This document shows positions 1 to 9,829 of a stretch of DNA of 64,000 nucleotides, piece after piece. The stretch comes from Bacillota bacterium (GTDB lineage: Bacteria > Bacillota > Clostridia > Lachnospirales > Lachnospiraceae), in NCBI GenBank assembly GCA_023421075.1, contig JAEZUM010000053.1, forward strand, positions 1 through 64,000. Direction: 5' to 3'. Position 1 is the stretch's first letter. Every line of letters starts with the position of its first letter. The notes beneath the pieces were generated by a model. It had not been told where the DNA came from. It saw only the letters and a program-made list of their open reading frames with translations, and did no database searches. The position numbers were made by a program, and so were the translations under genes.

Positions 1-152
1 ATCAGCAACTGTATAAGGCCGTTGGTACTTAGGTCCTGTTCTTTAGGATCTTATGTACCACTACGTGACTTATCCAAGCGAGAGCGTGTTGCGAATGAAT
101 TATATTCAATCGCATGCCATCTCCATATATTGATGAATCAGTCTCTTATATT

Positions 153-1076
153 CTAATCTTTATAATTAATCGCTAACTTCGCATAAAAATCTTCTAAGGT
201 AAACCTGGCGTCCAGGGTATGATATACTCGAATCGGTCGATTATTCTGCTTATGGATATAGAACATCTCCTTCGAGATCTGGGGCGCCGGAATCCAGTCA
301 TAATTACCGCGGTTATTCTCCTCCAGAAGAACGGTAACAGTTCCCTGATCTCCCAGTCCCCAGCTCTCACCGTGAGGCCAGCTCTGGAAGTAATGCATCC
401 TGTTATTAAACTCCACCATCTGACGAAACAGATAGTCCCCTATGGCTCCACAGGGCTGTACTCGGTATTGAAGCTCTGCCAGAGAGACTTCCATCTGCTT
501 ATAGACATTCTCCGGGATCTGCCATAAGGGCATATCGGAACGAAATACAACATTCGCTGCCGGTATGTCCTGAAGAAGGTTGAATTCAAAGCCACCACCC
601 GGATAGGTTCCTCCACCAATCCAGACTGCTGTCATACGATTACATATTGCGGGCTGCTGCAGGATGGCCGAGGCCAGATCGGTAAGGCACCCCTGAAATA
701 CCACGAATAAAGGTGTAGGGTCCTCCTTCATCGCCTCTTCTATGATAAAATCAGCACCGGCTGAGGGGAGAACCGTTGTCTCATCCGTCATTGCCTTCGA
801 TACACCAAGATATACCTTATTCTTATAATCCTCCTCCAGTCCCATAAGCTCCAGGACCTTGATTACCTCGTCATAGCTTGCCTGTGCTGTCTTTCCTTCT
901 CCGTATAAGCTGTGATTTGCTTCAAAATGTCCTGCAATAATACCCTTCACCATAAACTTTGGCGTCATCAAGTGATGCGCCAGTGCGAACTGATCATCTG
1001 CCTCATTTTTGCAATCCGTATGTACAATAACACGGATTTTCTTATTCTCAGGTACCTGATATAGATAGTTATTCAT
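153..1076 (-). CDS. Nucleoside hydrolase-like protein (IunH-related fold)
   Basis: About 307 residues with an N-terminal RVIVHTDCKNEADDQFAL segment, the acidic, calcium-binding signature of the inosine/uridine-preferring nucleoside hydrolase superfamily in its KNEADDQ variant. Family members hydrolyse N-glycosidic bonds, but this variant is often found in sugar-utilisation clusters and its true substrate is unknown. I set the start at the ATG at 1076 because GGAG lies a few bases upstream; an upstream in-frame start would overlap the preceding gene further and has no better site. The start overlaps the stop of the response-regulator gene by 8 bases, so the two are translationally coupled. It is the last gene of the first ABC/two-component operon. 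No signal peptide is visible, so it should be cytoplasmic and act on imported material. Function is inferred from family only. Confidence 0.8.
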   Translation of the reverse strand: MNNYLYQVPENKKIRVIVHTDCKNEADDQFALAHHLMTPKFMVKGIIAGHFEANHSLYGEGKTAQASYDEVIKVLELMGLEEDYKNKVYLGVSKAMTDETTVLPSAGADFIIEEAMKEDPTPLFVVFQGCLTDLASAILQQPAICNRMTAVWIGGGTYPGGGFEFNLLQDIPAANVVFRSDMPLWQIPENVYKQMEVSLAELQYRVQPCGAIGDYLFRQMVEFNNRMHYFQSWPHGESWGLGDQGTVTVLLEENNRGNYDWIPAPQISKEMFYIHKQNNRPIRVYHTLDARFTLEDFYAKLAINYKD

Positions 1077-2685
1077 GTTTGTCTCCATTCTGCTCGATAA
1101 CAGCATTTTCATTCATTCCGTATACGCGGCGGTAATCCTTTGGGGTCATACCGACACGATCCTTAAATATCTTCGTAAAATAAGAAAAATTATCATATCC
1201 GACTCGGATAGCAATCGAATTCACCGATTCATTCGTTTTTTCAAGATATACCTTTGCTACTGCGATTCGTTTCCCTGTGATATAGTTCACAATCGATTCT
1301 CCGACCTCTTTTTTAAAAATTCGCGCAAGATAATCCTGATTCAGGTATACCTGCTCCGCCAAGGCTTCTCTGGTTAATTCTTTATCCAGATTACTATCAA
1401 TATATTCCCTCACTATTTGAACAATGGGCTTATCCTTCTCCGGTTGACTTATCATATTCATAACGGTATCGATCATTTGCTCAATCCCTAATTTTGCACT
1501 GGATACATTCTGTATGGAATGATTTATCATATCGGTATTAAAAAGGGAATCTCCAATCTGATACGTATTAATCTCATTTTCATTTAATACACCGATTAAT
1601 AACTGAATAAAGCCGGTAATCAGCTTCTTTAACACATCTTTATCGAGGTTATTTACCGCATTTTGACGGTCCAGATATTTTATCACTTCCTTCTTGACTG
1701 CCGGTGCCTGTCCACTCTTCAGTAATCGCTCCCATATCGTAAAATCCGGAGCATAATAATCGGTTTCCTGTCTGATATAATTCTTAAGAACCGTAATTTC
1801 CCCGTATTCAATTAATTTCCTTTTCATTAGCACTAAAAATGCTTCAACATCCTTCGAAAGGTAGTCTAATCTGCTGATTGTACCGATCACAACACTGCCG
1901 GTCAGTTCCAGATTTTTATAAAGCTTCTTTAAAAAGTTATCTGATAATTTTGCAATATCATTTACTTCTACATGATTAAAATCCATGTGGAGGATAACCA
2001 AAAATTCTTCATTTTTTAGATGAAGAACTGCTTCTACTGTGGATCGCTCCGTGGTATAGACTTCGCTGATCAGATTATGAATGGTCCATTCGAACATTCC
2101 TTTTCCATTATCCTTGTTCGAATTACTTAAACCAAAAGTATATCGAAGTATTATCGGAAGAAAAAGCTGCTCTCCCTGATAGGTTAAGTCATAGTTCAAC
2201 CCGCCTAGTGGCTTCTGGTCAATCAAATAGTCCCGGAAAAATTGTTCTTTTCTGATCTTGAGCGATGCGGTCCAGTATTCAAAATATTTTTCATAATTGA
2301 CCAGACTGAGTGCCCTCTTCTCTTCCTTCACAGCACCTTGGATCATCTCCTCCAGCTGACTGTAATCAATGGGCTTTAGGGCATAAGCATAGCAGCCGAA
2401 TTTAATTGCTTCATTGGCATATTTAAATTCCGCATAGCTGGTTAACAGAATTTCCTTAATAATATATTGCTTCTCTCTGATCCATTTCAACAATTCAAAG
2501 CCGTTTTCCTTCGGCATCTCTATATCACAGATCAAGATCTGAATCGGAATGTCTTCGATAATCTTTCTTGCTTTATTCACACTCTGGGCAGAATAGACAT
2601 TCTCGATCCCCAGCATCTCCCAATCAAGGGTCTTACGCAATGCTTCGAGTACATAGGAATCATCGTCAACGAGTAAAATATTCAT
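1069..2685 (-). CDS. Response regulator, REC plus AraC-type HTH (YesN family)
   Basis: 538 residues. Residues 1-120 form a receiver domain with acidic pocket D7-D8-D9, phospho-acceptor D54 in the ICDIEMP motif and conserved K104 in ALKP. The last 100 residues form a double AraC helix-turn-helix (IRVGYDNFSYFTKIFKDRVGMTPKDYRR). The roughly 300-residue middle is the poorly conserved linker usual in YesN proteins. It sits 23 bp behind the histidine kinase gene, so the two are a cognate pair. It is expected to activate the adjacent sugar ABC operon when the kinase senses an extracellular carbohydrate. The ligand is unknown. Confidence 0.92.
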   Translation of the reverse strand: MNILLVDDDSYVLEALRKTLDWEMLGIENVYSAQSVNKARKIIEDIPIQILICDIEMPKENGFELLKWIREKQYIIKEILLTSYAEFKYANEAIKFGCYAYALKPIDYSQLEEMIQGAVKEEKRALSLVNYEKYFEYWTASLKIRKEQFFRDYLIDQKPLGGLNYDLTYQGEQLFLPIILRYTFGLSNSNKDNGKGMFEWTIHNLISEVYTTERSTVEAVLHLKNEEFLVILHMDFNHVEVNDIAKLSDNFLKKLYKNLELTGSVVIGTISRLDYLSKDVEAFLVLMKRKLIEYGEITVLKNYIRQETDYYAPDFTIWERLLKSGQAPAVKKEVIKYLDRQNAVNNLDKDVLKKLITGFIQLLIGVLNENEINTYQIGDSLFNTDMINHSIQNVSSAKLGIEQMIDTVMNMISQPEKDKPIVQIVREYIDSNLDKELTREALAEQVYLNQDYLARIFKKEVGESIVNYITGKRIAVAKVYLEKTNESVNSIAIRVGYDNFSYFTKIFKDRVGMTPKDYRRVYGMNENAVIEQNGDKHE

Positions 2686-2708
2686 AGAAGCATCCCACTC
2701 CGTTTCTT

Positions 2709-4391
2709 TTAAATAGCGATCGGAAATCTGATCTCAACACCGGCTCCTCCATCCTTACGATTATAGAACCGAAGCGTTGCTGCGTTGCCATAGGTTAGTC
2801 TCATTCGTGAGATTGCGTTCATTATGCCAATCCGGCGTTCGCCCTCACTGATGTCGATTCCATTTTGCAGCTTGTACAATATTGCTTCCTCATACCCTTC
2901 ACCGGTATCCTCAATACAGATAATGGCTTCTTCACCCTCCACCCGTCCGGTAAGAGATAATTCGATGTCATCCTCCCAGTTGATGGTATGCTTCAGTGCA
3001 TTTTCTACGAAGGTTTGAAGAATCAAGGGCGGTATGCTAACCGTAAGCAGCCGGTCATCCACCGTTATATGTGCCTCAAAACAATTTCCATACCGTATCT
3101 TCTGGATCTCAAGATATTTTTTGATATGCTCTAACTCCTCCGTTACCGTAGCAAAGGATTCGCGGCTTTTGAAAATATACCTTAAATATTCCGATACATA
3201 ATTGGATAGTCTCTGTATCTCTTTATACTGCTCCATCTGTGCCATATTATATATAATATTTAAGCAATTCAGATAAAAATGAGGTTCAATCTGCAGGGTG
3301 AGAAAATCCATGGTAGTCTTCTGCTGTTCCAGGGTCTTCTCATAAATATCGATTTTTAGCCCCTTAATACGATCCACCATTTCCGACATCAGCCTGCTGG
3401 CATTACCAAGTTCATTAATCTGGTAATGTGTAGCAACATCATACATCTCCTCATTTTGTATATTTTCAAGGTTTTTATTAAAGGATTGTATGGGTTGTAA
3501 TATGGTTTTATTGATAAACCGCAGGATGAAAAGGACAAGAATAACAATAGAAATCAGGACCAGTATCAGCACCAGCTGTAACCAGAAGCTTTTCAGCACA
3601 CTGTTATAATTATGGATCACCATTACGAAATCGATATCCTCTTCCACATTTCCTTTTACGACTAAAAGCTGCTTGACTAAGCTTCTTCTTATGGTTTGGT
3701 TCTGCTCCTTCGAGGCGGTAATTCGATCCTTTTGCAATTCCTCCTGGTGGTAATAGACCTGATCCGTTGAATCGGTTACTGCAATATAATAATCTTCTCC
3801 GTAGAAATCAGATTCTATGGACTTTACCACCTTGTCCAGCTTAATATAGGCTAAAATATATTTCCGATTAATTCCGATAATGTCCACAAGATAATACGCT
3901 CCACCAAGTGAGATTATATTCCAGTTACTTTTATAGTCCTGGTTGTTGATCTTGTGAATGATATCGTTTTGTACGTTGCGCCACTGGTCATATTCTTCAC
4001 TATTATCTGCATCATTGATGATAATTCCGTTACCGGGAAAATACAGTGCATAATGCACCGGAAAAGTAAGCTCCTTCGACCAGTTTGAGATAATTCCCTT
4101 GATTCTTACCGTGATAGTGACTTGATCGATCTGTGTCTTTTTTGTATTGGCTACGAGAAGGGTATCCAGATCCTTATCGTAACCGACTTCCGCTAACATC
4201 ATGGAATGGATACCGGATAAATTATCCGAGATATTATCGATATCCGTTGATAATCTGTTGATTACTGCGTCCATGGAGCTGCGATTCAATTGGTTGATTG
4301 CATAAAAGGCCGTGGCAAAGTTCAACAACACCATAATCGTCAGGGTTATTTCAATCCATTTTATAATATTGGAGAAATTATATCGTTTCAT
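2709..4391 (-). CDS. Sensor histidine kinase, YesM family
   Basis: About 560 residues. A transmembrane helix near residues 10-32 and a second near 272-294 flank an extracellular sensor domain of about 230 residues. HAMP follows, then the His_kinase domain with phospho-acceptor H371 in QIEPHFYLN, and a HATPase with N-box (TFVENALKHT) and G-boxes (EDTGEGY, GIGIMNAI). An AAAGG site precedes the ATG at 4391; two TTG codons just upstream are possible alternative starts with better spacing, so the first two residues are uncertain. It pairs with the downstream response regulator and probably senses a sugar related to that carried by the adjacent transporter. Confidence 0.92.
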   Translation of the reverse strand: MKRYNFSNIIKWIEITLTIMVLLNFATAFYAINQLNRSSMDAVINRLSTDIDNISDNLSGIHSMMLAEVGYDKDLDTLLVANTKKTQIDQVTITVRIKGIISNWSKELTFPVHYALYFPGNGIIINDADNSEEYDQWRNVQNDIIHKINNQDYKSNWNIISLGGAYYLVDIIGINRKYILAYIKLDKVVKSIESDFYGEDYYIAVTDSTDQVYYHQEELQKDRITASKEQNQTIRRSLVKQLLVVKGNVEEDIDFVMVIHNYNSVLKSFWLQLVLILVLISIVILVLFILRFINKTILQPIQSFNKNLENIQNEEMYDVATHYQINELGNASRLMSEMVDRIKGLKIDIYEKTLEQQKTTMDFLTLQIEPHFYLNCLNIIYNMAQMEQYKEIQRLSNYVSEYLRYIFKSRESFATVTEELEHIKKYLEIQKIRYGNCFEAHITVDDRLLTVSIPPLILQTFVENALKHTINWEDDIELSLTGRVEGEEAIICIEDTGEGYEEAILYKLQNGIDISEGERRIGIMNAISRMRLTYGNAATLRFYNRKDGGAGVEIRFPIAI

Positions 4392-4528
4392 CAACAACCA
4401 GACCTTTCATCACAACCGTCATACTAGCTTATGTCGATATCCATTTTCTTTCGTTAATGCTTATATTCCTTCACGAGTACTTAAACTATACTATGTTACC
4501 TCTAGATTACTATAGAGTATCCGTATAA

Positions 4529-5419
4529 TCAACCTTTTACTGCACCTACCGCAATGCCTTTGGCAAAGTATTTCTGAAGAAAGGGGAATACACAGAGGAT
4601 TGGAAGAACACCGACAAATGCAATTGCCATTCGAACGGAGGTGGATGGCAGCTTACTCATATCAACATTGGAGCTGATATTCGAGTTTTGGCTCAGGAAT
4701 TGAATGTTACTGATCATCTCATTTAATAAGCTTTGAACACCCCATAGCTTTTTATTATTTACATAATACAAGGCATTGGTCCAATCATTCCAATAGGTCA
4801 GAGCGGCAAATAATCCGATGGAAACTAAAATCGGTTTCCCAAGCGGTATTATAATATGCCGGAATATGGTCATATGGCCACCGCCATCGATCTTGCAGGC
4901 TTCATATAGTGCAGTAGGGATACTGTTCTGGAAGAAGGTCCGGATCATAATTACATTCATTGCACTTAACATAAACTGAGGAACAATCAATCCGAAGAAG
5001 GTATCCTTTATGTTAAAGACACTCGTGTACATCAAGTACGTGGGAACCAATCCTCCGTTAAACAGCATGGTAAAGAAAACGAGGAATGATAATATTTTTC
5101 TTCCGGGTAGCCCTTGAAGCGATAGACCATAAGCCAGCAAGGAGGATAAGGTCAGATTGATGACTGTTCCTACGATTGTGATAGCAAAGGTCATACCATA
5201 GGCTCTCATAATTTCAGATCCGCTTTTGATCAGATAGCGATAAGCCTCAAAACTGAGTTTGTTCGGAAAGAAAGAGTATCCATTTTGAATTAAGGTCAAT
5301 TCTTCGGTTATGGATGACATAAACAATAGTATAAATGGCATGACCATAAATATTGCGAGTAAAATTAGAAATAGATGGATCAATGAATTTGCAAACTTTT
5401 GCTTTTTACTAATAACCAT
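4529..5419 (-). CDS. Carbohydrate ABC transporter permease (YtcP/LplC type, CUT1)
   Basis: 296 residues with about six transmembrane helices and the EAA loop typical of MalG-like permeases (YEACKIDGGGHMTIFRHIIIPLGKP). It ends in the YFAKGIAVGAVKG tail common to LplC/YtcP proteins. A GGGAGG site lies 8 bases before the ATG. It follows the partner permease by 17 bp and forms the membrane channel with it. No ATPase gene is present in the cluster; such CUT1 systems usually share a distant MsmX-like ATPase. A 131-bp gap separates it from the kinase gene. Confidence 0.93.
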   Translation of the reverse strand: MVISKKQKFANSLIHLFLILLAIFMVMPFILLFMSSITEELTLIQNGYSFFPNKLSFEAYRYLIKSGSEIMRAYGMTFAITIVGTVINLTLSSLLAYGLSLQGLPGRKILSFLVFFTMLFNGGLVPTYLMYTSVFNIKDTFFGLIVPQFMLSAMNVIMIRTFFQNSIPTALYEACKIDGGGHMTIFRHIIIPLGKPILVSIGLFAALTYWNDWTNALYYVNNKKLWGVQSLLNEMISNIQFLSQNSNISSNVDMSKLPSTSVRMAIAFVGVLPILCVFPFLQKYFAKGIAVGAVKG

Positions 5420-5436
5420 TTTGATATCCTCCCTAC

Positions 5437-6393
5437 TTAGAAAAGCGCGTTATCAGGGCTGGTCTTCTTAACGATCAGGTTGGAGATCATAACCAGTACA
5501 AATCCAACACATGATTGATAAAAACCTGCTGCCGACGACATACTTATATTTCCTAATGTCAATAGTCCCCTGTATACATAAGTATCAATCGTCTGTGTTG
5601 TCTGATACAGCATGCCCGAGTTCATTGGAACTTGATAGAAGAGGCTGAAATCAGAGTAGAAGATTCTTCCGATACTGAGTAAGGTTAAGGTTATGATTGA
5701 GGGAACCAATGCCGGTAGGGTAACATGCCATACCTGCTTTAATTTCTTGGCTCCATCCAGTGACGCTGCCTCATAATAAGAGCTGTCAATCCCCGTAATA
5801 CCTGCGATATAGATTAGAACGCCATACCCTACGCTTTTCCATAGATTAACGAGAATCAGGATGAACGGCCAATATTTCGCACTTGCATACCAATTGATTT
5901 CACTCATACCCAAAGCCGGTAATATGGTATTGTTAAACATTCCGTTATCACCACTTAAGAAAGCAAATACAATATAGGATACAATAACATAGGACATCAA
6001 AAATGGCAGCAATACCGAGCTCTGATACAGTGACTTCGCACGCTTACTGCGAATCTCACTGATCAAGATAGCTATTACGATACCCATCACCGTATTGATG
6101 ATGATAAAAGCAAAGTTATATAATAATGTATTTCTTGTGATAATGAATGCATCCTTTGTTTTAAATAAAAATTCGAAGTTGCTCAGTCCTACCCAGGGGC
6201 TATCCATTATACCTGTCGTAAAATTAACTTTCTTAAATGCAATAACCAGACCAGCCATCGGCACATAGTTATTAATCAGTAAATAGATCAGTCCCGGTAG
6301 CATCATAAGATAAACAGGCATCCATTCCTTAAACTTCGCTATCTTACTTTTCTTTTTCAAGGGTAGCGTAATCGCCTTATTCTGGGTTTTCAT
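5437..6393 (-). CDS. Carbohydrate ABC transporter permease (LplB/YteP type, CUT1)
   Basis: About 318 residues with six predicted membrane helices, the opening segment MPVYLMMLPGLIYLLINNYVPMAG typical of LplB, and an EAA loop (YYEAASLDGAKKLKQVWHVTLPAL). GGAGG lies 8 bases before the ATG at 6393. It lies between the binding-protein gene and the second permease and works with them in importing an oligosaccharide. A 12-bp perfect hairpin stands just upstream, between it and the binding-protein gene. Confidence 0.93.
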   Translation of the reverse strand: MKTQNKAITLPLKKKSKIAKFKEWMPVYLMMLPGLIYLLINNYVPMAGLVIAFKKVNFTTGIMDSPWVGLSNFEFLFKTKDAFIITRNTLLYNFAFIIINTVMGIVIAILISEIRSKRAKSLYQSSVLLPFLMSYVIVSYIVFAFLSGDNGMFNNTILPALGMSEINWYASAKYWPFILILVNLWKSVGYGVLIYIAGITGIDSSYYEAASLDGAKKLKQVWHVTLPALVPSIITLTLLSIGRIFYSDFSLFYQVPMNSGMLYQTTQTIDTYVYRGLLTLGNISMSSAAGFYQSCVGFVLVMISNLIVKKTSPDNALF

Positions 6394-6417
6394 CAATTAT
6401 TCCTCCATTTGCAAAGA

Positions 6418-6460
6418 GATGCTGCAAACACCGTTTCTCTTCTCTGTGGTTTGCAGCATC
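6418..6460 (-). other. Intercistronic hairpin between binding-protein and permease genes
   Basis: Perfect 12-bp stem GATGCTGCAAAC (6418-6429) with GTTTGCAGCATC (6449-6460) and a 19-nt loop. No U-run follows on the minus strand, so it is more likely an mRNA-stabilising or partial-attenuation hairpin than a full terminator. It would give more binding protein than permease. The second ABC operon has an analogous hairpin in the same place. Confidence 0.75.
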
Positions 6461-6478
6461 CCATAAACTATAACTTAC

Positions 6479-8029
6479 TTATTGCTGAGTCGCTAACCAA
6501 GCATCCAATTGCTGTTGCTTAGCATCGATTACATCCTGTAATCCGGCATCTTTCAGTGCCTGATTGAATTGAGGAATTGCTTCCTCCGGATTAACGGAAC
6601 CGGAACCGATTGCATCATACCATTGATTTTTAACATTATTTAAGGCAGTTAATTGATTTGATACATTGGTCGAGTCGTAACTGAAACCAAGCGCCTTAGA
6701 GCGTTTTGCGTTTGCAATATATTCACGCTGGGTTTCCCATTTTGCAGCAGTTTCGCCATCCCAAACATAAGCGATTTCCTGATTCGGTAATTCCCATCCA
6801 ATATTGTTGAAGTATCCGGTGGTATCAGCAGTAACTCCATCCGCGTAGCCGATTACTTTGTTTTCTGCGTCAATGACCTTATAATGCTTGCCTTCAATAC
6901 CCCAGTTCAGAAGATTCATAACCTCAGGGCTGCCATAGATGAAATCAAGTACCTGGAATGCCTTCTCAGGATTTGTTGAGTTTCTTGCAATTCCCCAGGT
7001 GAAGAAATTAACGGAATATGAGGTTACATAAGAATCTCCGAATAAAGGTGCTATTGCAAGGTCCTTACCGGTATTTAATTCATCCTGCTCAACCGCACCT
7101 GCTTTTAATGGAGTAAAGTAGGAAAATGCATTGCCTGCCTTCACCTGATTTGCTAAAGTCTCTGTCGTGGTTGCTGCATCCTTTGACAGAAAGCCCTTCT
7201 GGTTCCAATCATAAATTGTATTAGCAAATTGCTTGAATTCTTCCGTCTCGTAGAGGTTCACAACCTTTGTATCCTGACCGTAATCCATCAATACGCCAAA
7301 GCCATCGGTTAATGCATCGAATACTTCCCAGCGCATCAAGGGTGTTCCACCTGTGGTACTTGCCAACATGGTCATATCGGGATATTTTGCTTTGATCTTC
7401 GCATAAGCCTCCCCCAGCTGATCCATATTGGTAATGTCGGTGCAAATATTATTCTCAACCGTATAGCCTAATTCCTGAAGTAAATCGGCTCTCATGATAA
7501 CGCCTTCCCAGGTAATTTGCTCTCTCATGGAAGTTACACCGTAAGTAAAATCTCCAATCTTAGGAGTAGTGATAAAGTCAGGATCCATCACCTTCTTTAT
7601 GTTTGTTCCGTATTGGTCGATCAGATTGGTCAGATCAATAACCTGTCCGTTAGAGACATAACCCGCTGCATTAAAGACAATAATCGGAACAATGTCCAGC
7701 TTCTCACTTCCGGATAAGGTAAGCTGTAATTCCTGCTGATATCCACCCCAGGAATAAGGTCTCAGGTCGATGTTCGCATTTAATGCCGGCTCTAGGATCT
7801 TATTGATCTCTGCCTCAACCAGTGCTTCATCTGTCTGAGTATTGCCAATGTAGCCCATCACTACAGTGTATTTTTCTTCACTCGCTGCTTGTTCCGTACC
7901 GGAATTTGTTGTACCGGTACCTGAGTTGGTATCGGAGCCGGTGTTTTCTTTACCCTTGCTGCCGCATGCTGTCAATAAAGATACCGACATTACCAAAACA
8001 AGTAAAACTGAAAGTATTCTTTTTTTCAT
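6479..8029 (-). CDS. Extracellular sugar-binding lipoprotein of ABC transporter 1
   Basis: 516 residues with a lipoprotein signal: a basic start, a hydrophobic core and the lipobox LTAC with lipidated C22. A Ser/Thr/Gly/Asn linker leads to a large periplasmic-binding-protein fold of the kind found with LplB/YtcP permeases. AAGGAGG lies just upstream of the ATG at 8029, which excludes the longer open frame. It is the first gene of the operon. Its ending (QQQLDAWLATQ) is closely matched by the second binding protein in this window, marking the two systems as paralogues. It captures an oligosaccharide outside the membrane; which one is unknown. Confidence 0.93.
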   Translation of the reverse strand: MKKRILSVLLVLVMSVSLLTACGSKGKENTGSDTNSGTGTTNSGTEQAASEEKYTVVMGYIGNTQTDEALVEAEINKILEPALNANIDLRPYSWGGYQQELQLTLSGSEKLDIVPIIVFNAAGYVSNGQVIDLTNLIDQYGTNIKKVMDPDFITTPKIGDFTYGVTSMREQITWEGVIMRADLLQELGYTVENNICTDITNMDQLGEAYAKIKAKYPDMTMLASTTGGTPLMRWEVFDALTDGFGVLMDYGQDTKVVNLYETEEFKQFANTIYDWNQKGFLSKDAATTTETLANQVKAGNAFSYFTPLKAGAVEQDELNTGKDLAIAPLFGDSYVTSYSVNFFTWGIARNSTNPEKAFQVLDFIYGSPEVMNLLNWGIEGKHYKVIDAENKVIGYADGVTADTTGYFNNIGWELPNQEIAYVWDGETAAKWETQREYIANAKRSKALGFSYDSTNVSNQLTALNNVKNQWYDAIGSGSVNPEEAIPQFNQALKDAGLQDVIDAKQQQLDAWLATQQ

Positions 8030-8359
8030 AAAACCCTCCTTAATTTTTGCTGTTTTTAAGACAAACAAAGTATATCATAAACAAATTACCGACTTCTATT
8101 ATTATGCCGACCATAAACTATCAAAATCCAGACGTCTTTGTAACATATCAATAATATGCTTCTTCTATTGACACCTAACATTGTATATTATACCAAATCA
8201 TACTTCAATTTTTATAATTATTTCGCATGTATGGTCCAGTTTAGCCGGACACCCGGAATATAAAAGACGTGCCACAGTCTAATCAAATCGATTAGCACCA
8301 CAGCACGTCTATGATAAAGCATTTACCCGGAAGAACCAATAGCACGAATGTATCCGTTA
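8030..8359 (-). promoter_or_regulatory. Intergenic region: promoter area of ABC operon 1 and upstream terminator
   Basis: 330 bp without a gene. It contains the terminator hairpin of the upstream kinase operon (8265-8310) and a candidate -10 TATAAT (minus strand, 8191-8186) with no good -35. A weak -35 fits a promoter that needs the AraC-type response regulator for activation. The leader would be about 150 nt. I see no riboswitch fold or cre site. Confidence 0.45.
8265..8310 (-). terminator. Rho-independent terminator after the kinase operon
   Basis: AGACGTGC (8265-8272) pairs with GCACGTCT (8303-8310), with an inner CTAATC/GATTAG stem. On the minus strand the hairpin is followed by TTTTAT. 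It lies about 50 bp past the stop of the FGGY kinase gene. Confidence 0.8.
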
Positions 8360-9829
8360 TTACACAAGCTGGATTGCCTTTCTCCAGCCCAGAACCTTCT
8401 CTTCCCTCGCCTCCGGTTTCATAACCGGGAGAAAGCTTTGTGAGGTTCGTCCTCCCATCATCTGCTCCTCCTTATAGAATTTCAATGCCATCCCTGCCAT
8501 TAAGACGGCTCCAATCACGGATAATTCCTCCGCCTCCGGAACAACCACAGGAATGTCTAGAATGTCACTTTGAAACTGCATTAAATACAGGTTCTTCGTA
8601 GGACCGCCATCCACACGGAGCTCCTTCACCCCTATCCCAGCTTCCTCCGACATGAGGTGAACAATATCCGATATCTGATAAGCGATAGATTCCAGAGCCG
8701 CCTTCACGATCTCCGCCTGTCCGGTTAATCTGCTCATCCCACAAATAATTGCCTTCGCCTCACTTCGCCAGTAAGGCGCACCAAGCCCTGAAAAAGCAGG
8801 AACCAAATAGGTTCTATCCAAGGAATTCGCCGAAAAGGCCAAAGCTTCTGTCTGAGAAGCATCTTCGATCAGCTTCAGATCATTCTTCAACCAGCTGATC
8901 ACCGCACCGGAGTAATTGATATTGCCCTCCAGGACGTATTCCACTTTACCATCGATACTCCAGGCAAGGGAGGTTACAATACCCTTCTCACTGAAAACAG
9001 GTCTGGTACCAATATTCATCATGATGGAAGAACCCGTTCCGTAAGTCGCTTTAATCATCCCTTCCTGTATACACCTCTGTCCAAACAATGCTCCGTGGGA
9101 ATCACCAATCATACAGTGAATTGGTAGCTTCTTTCCAATACTTCCGTCAAGATCCGTCTCACCAAAATAAGCATTGGAGTCACAAACCTCCGCCAGATAG
9201 GAAGGATTGATACCAAAAAGTGTGCATATCTGAGCGTCCCACTTTAGTTCATTGATATTGAACAACTGCGTTCTGGAGGCATTGGAGTAGTCCGTCTTGT
9301 AGCTACCACCTCGGGTTAGCTTATATAATAGCCAGGTATCCATTGTACCGTAACATAGATTTCCATTCTCCGATTTTTCCTTTGCCCCAGGTACATTTTC
9401 CAAAACCCAAGCTATCTTGGCAGCCGAAAAATAGGGAGAGAGGTGAAGTCCGGTATGGCTCCTGATCATATTCTTATGTTCTTCGATCCGGTTACAGATT
9501 GATGCTCCTCTGGCACATTGCCAGACGATCGCATTGTAGACCGGCAGGCCTGTATTCCTATCCCAGACTACCACCGTTTCTCTTTGATTTGTGATACCGA
9601 TGCCCGTGATCTCATCGATACTGATCTGGGAATTATCGAATAATAAAGATACAACCGATTTCACATTCTCATAGATCTGTTCCGGATTATGTTCCACCCA
9701 GCCTAGCTCATTGATTATCTGATCATGAGGAAGATAGCTTTTCGCAGCGATTTTTCCCTCCTGATCAAAGAGAAGTGCTTTTGTACCCTGAGTGCTCTGA
9801 TCAATTCCTAAGATATATTTATTTTTCAT
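8360..9829 (-). CDS. FGGY-family carbohydrate kinase, glycerol-kinase-like, substrate uncertain
   Basis: 489 residues with both FGGY actin-like halves: the phosphate-1 motif GIDQSTQGTKALLFD near residue 8, GITNQRETVVVW, and the adenosine-side motif ATYGTGSSIMMNIG. Glycerol kinase substrate residues corresponding to Arg83, Glu84 and Tyr135 of E. coli GlpK are recognisable (QRET, PYFS). The GDQQAA motif is GDSHGA here, so the Gln that contacts glycerol is replaced by Ser. This suggests a substrate other than glycerol, perhaps a ketose. It overlaps the transketolase C-half gene by 11 bases and is the last gene of the isomerase/transketolase operon. Without that context it would simply be called GlpK. 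Confidence 0.85.
   Translation of the reverse strand: MKNKYILGIDQSTQGTKALLFDQEGKIAAKSYLPHDQIINELGWVEHNPEQIYENVKSVVSLLFDNSQISIDEITGIGITNQRETVVVWDRNTGLPVYNAIVWQCARGASICNRIEEHKNMIRSHTGLHLSPYFSAAKIAWVLENVPGAKEKSENGNLCYGTMDTWLLYKLTRGGSYKTDYSNASRTQLFNINELKWDAQICTLFGINPSYLAEVCDSNAYFGETDLDGSIGKKLPIHCMIGDSHGALFGQRCIQEGMIKATYGTGSSIMMNIGTRPVFSEKGIVTSLAWSIDGKVEYVLEGNINYSGAVISWLKNDLKLIEDASQTEALAFSANSLDRTYLVPAFSGLGAPYWRSEAKAIICGMSRLTGQAEIVKAALESIAYQISDIVHLMSEEAGIGVKELRVDGGPTKNLYLMQFQSDILDIPVVVPEAEELSVIGAVLMAGMALKFYKEEQMMGGRTSQSFLPVMKPEAREEKVLGWRKAIQLV

Noticed and set aside
1..152. Imperfect hairpin near 24-60 as a terminator of the first operon
   Set aside because: The pairing GGTAC...GTACC has several mismatches and no U-run follows on the minus strand; the rest of this edge segment shows nothing I can support.
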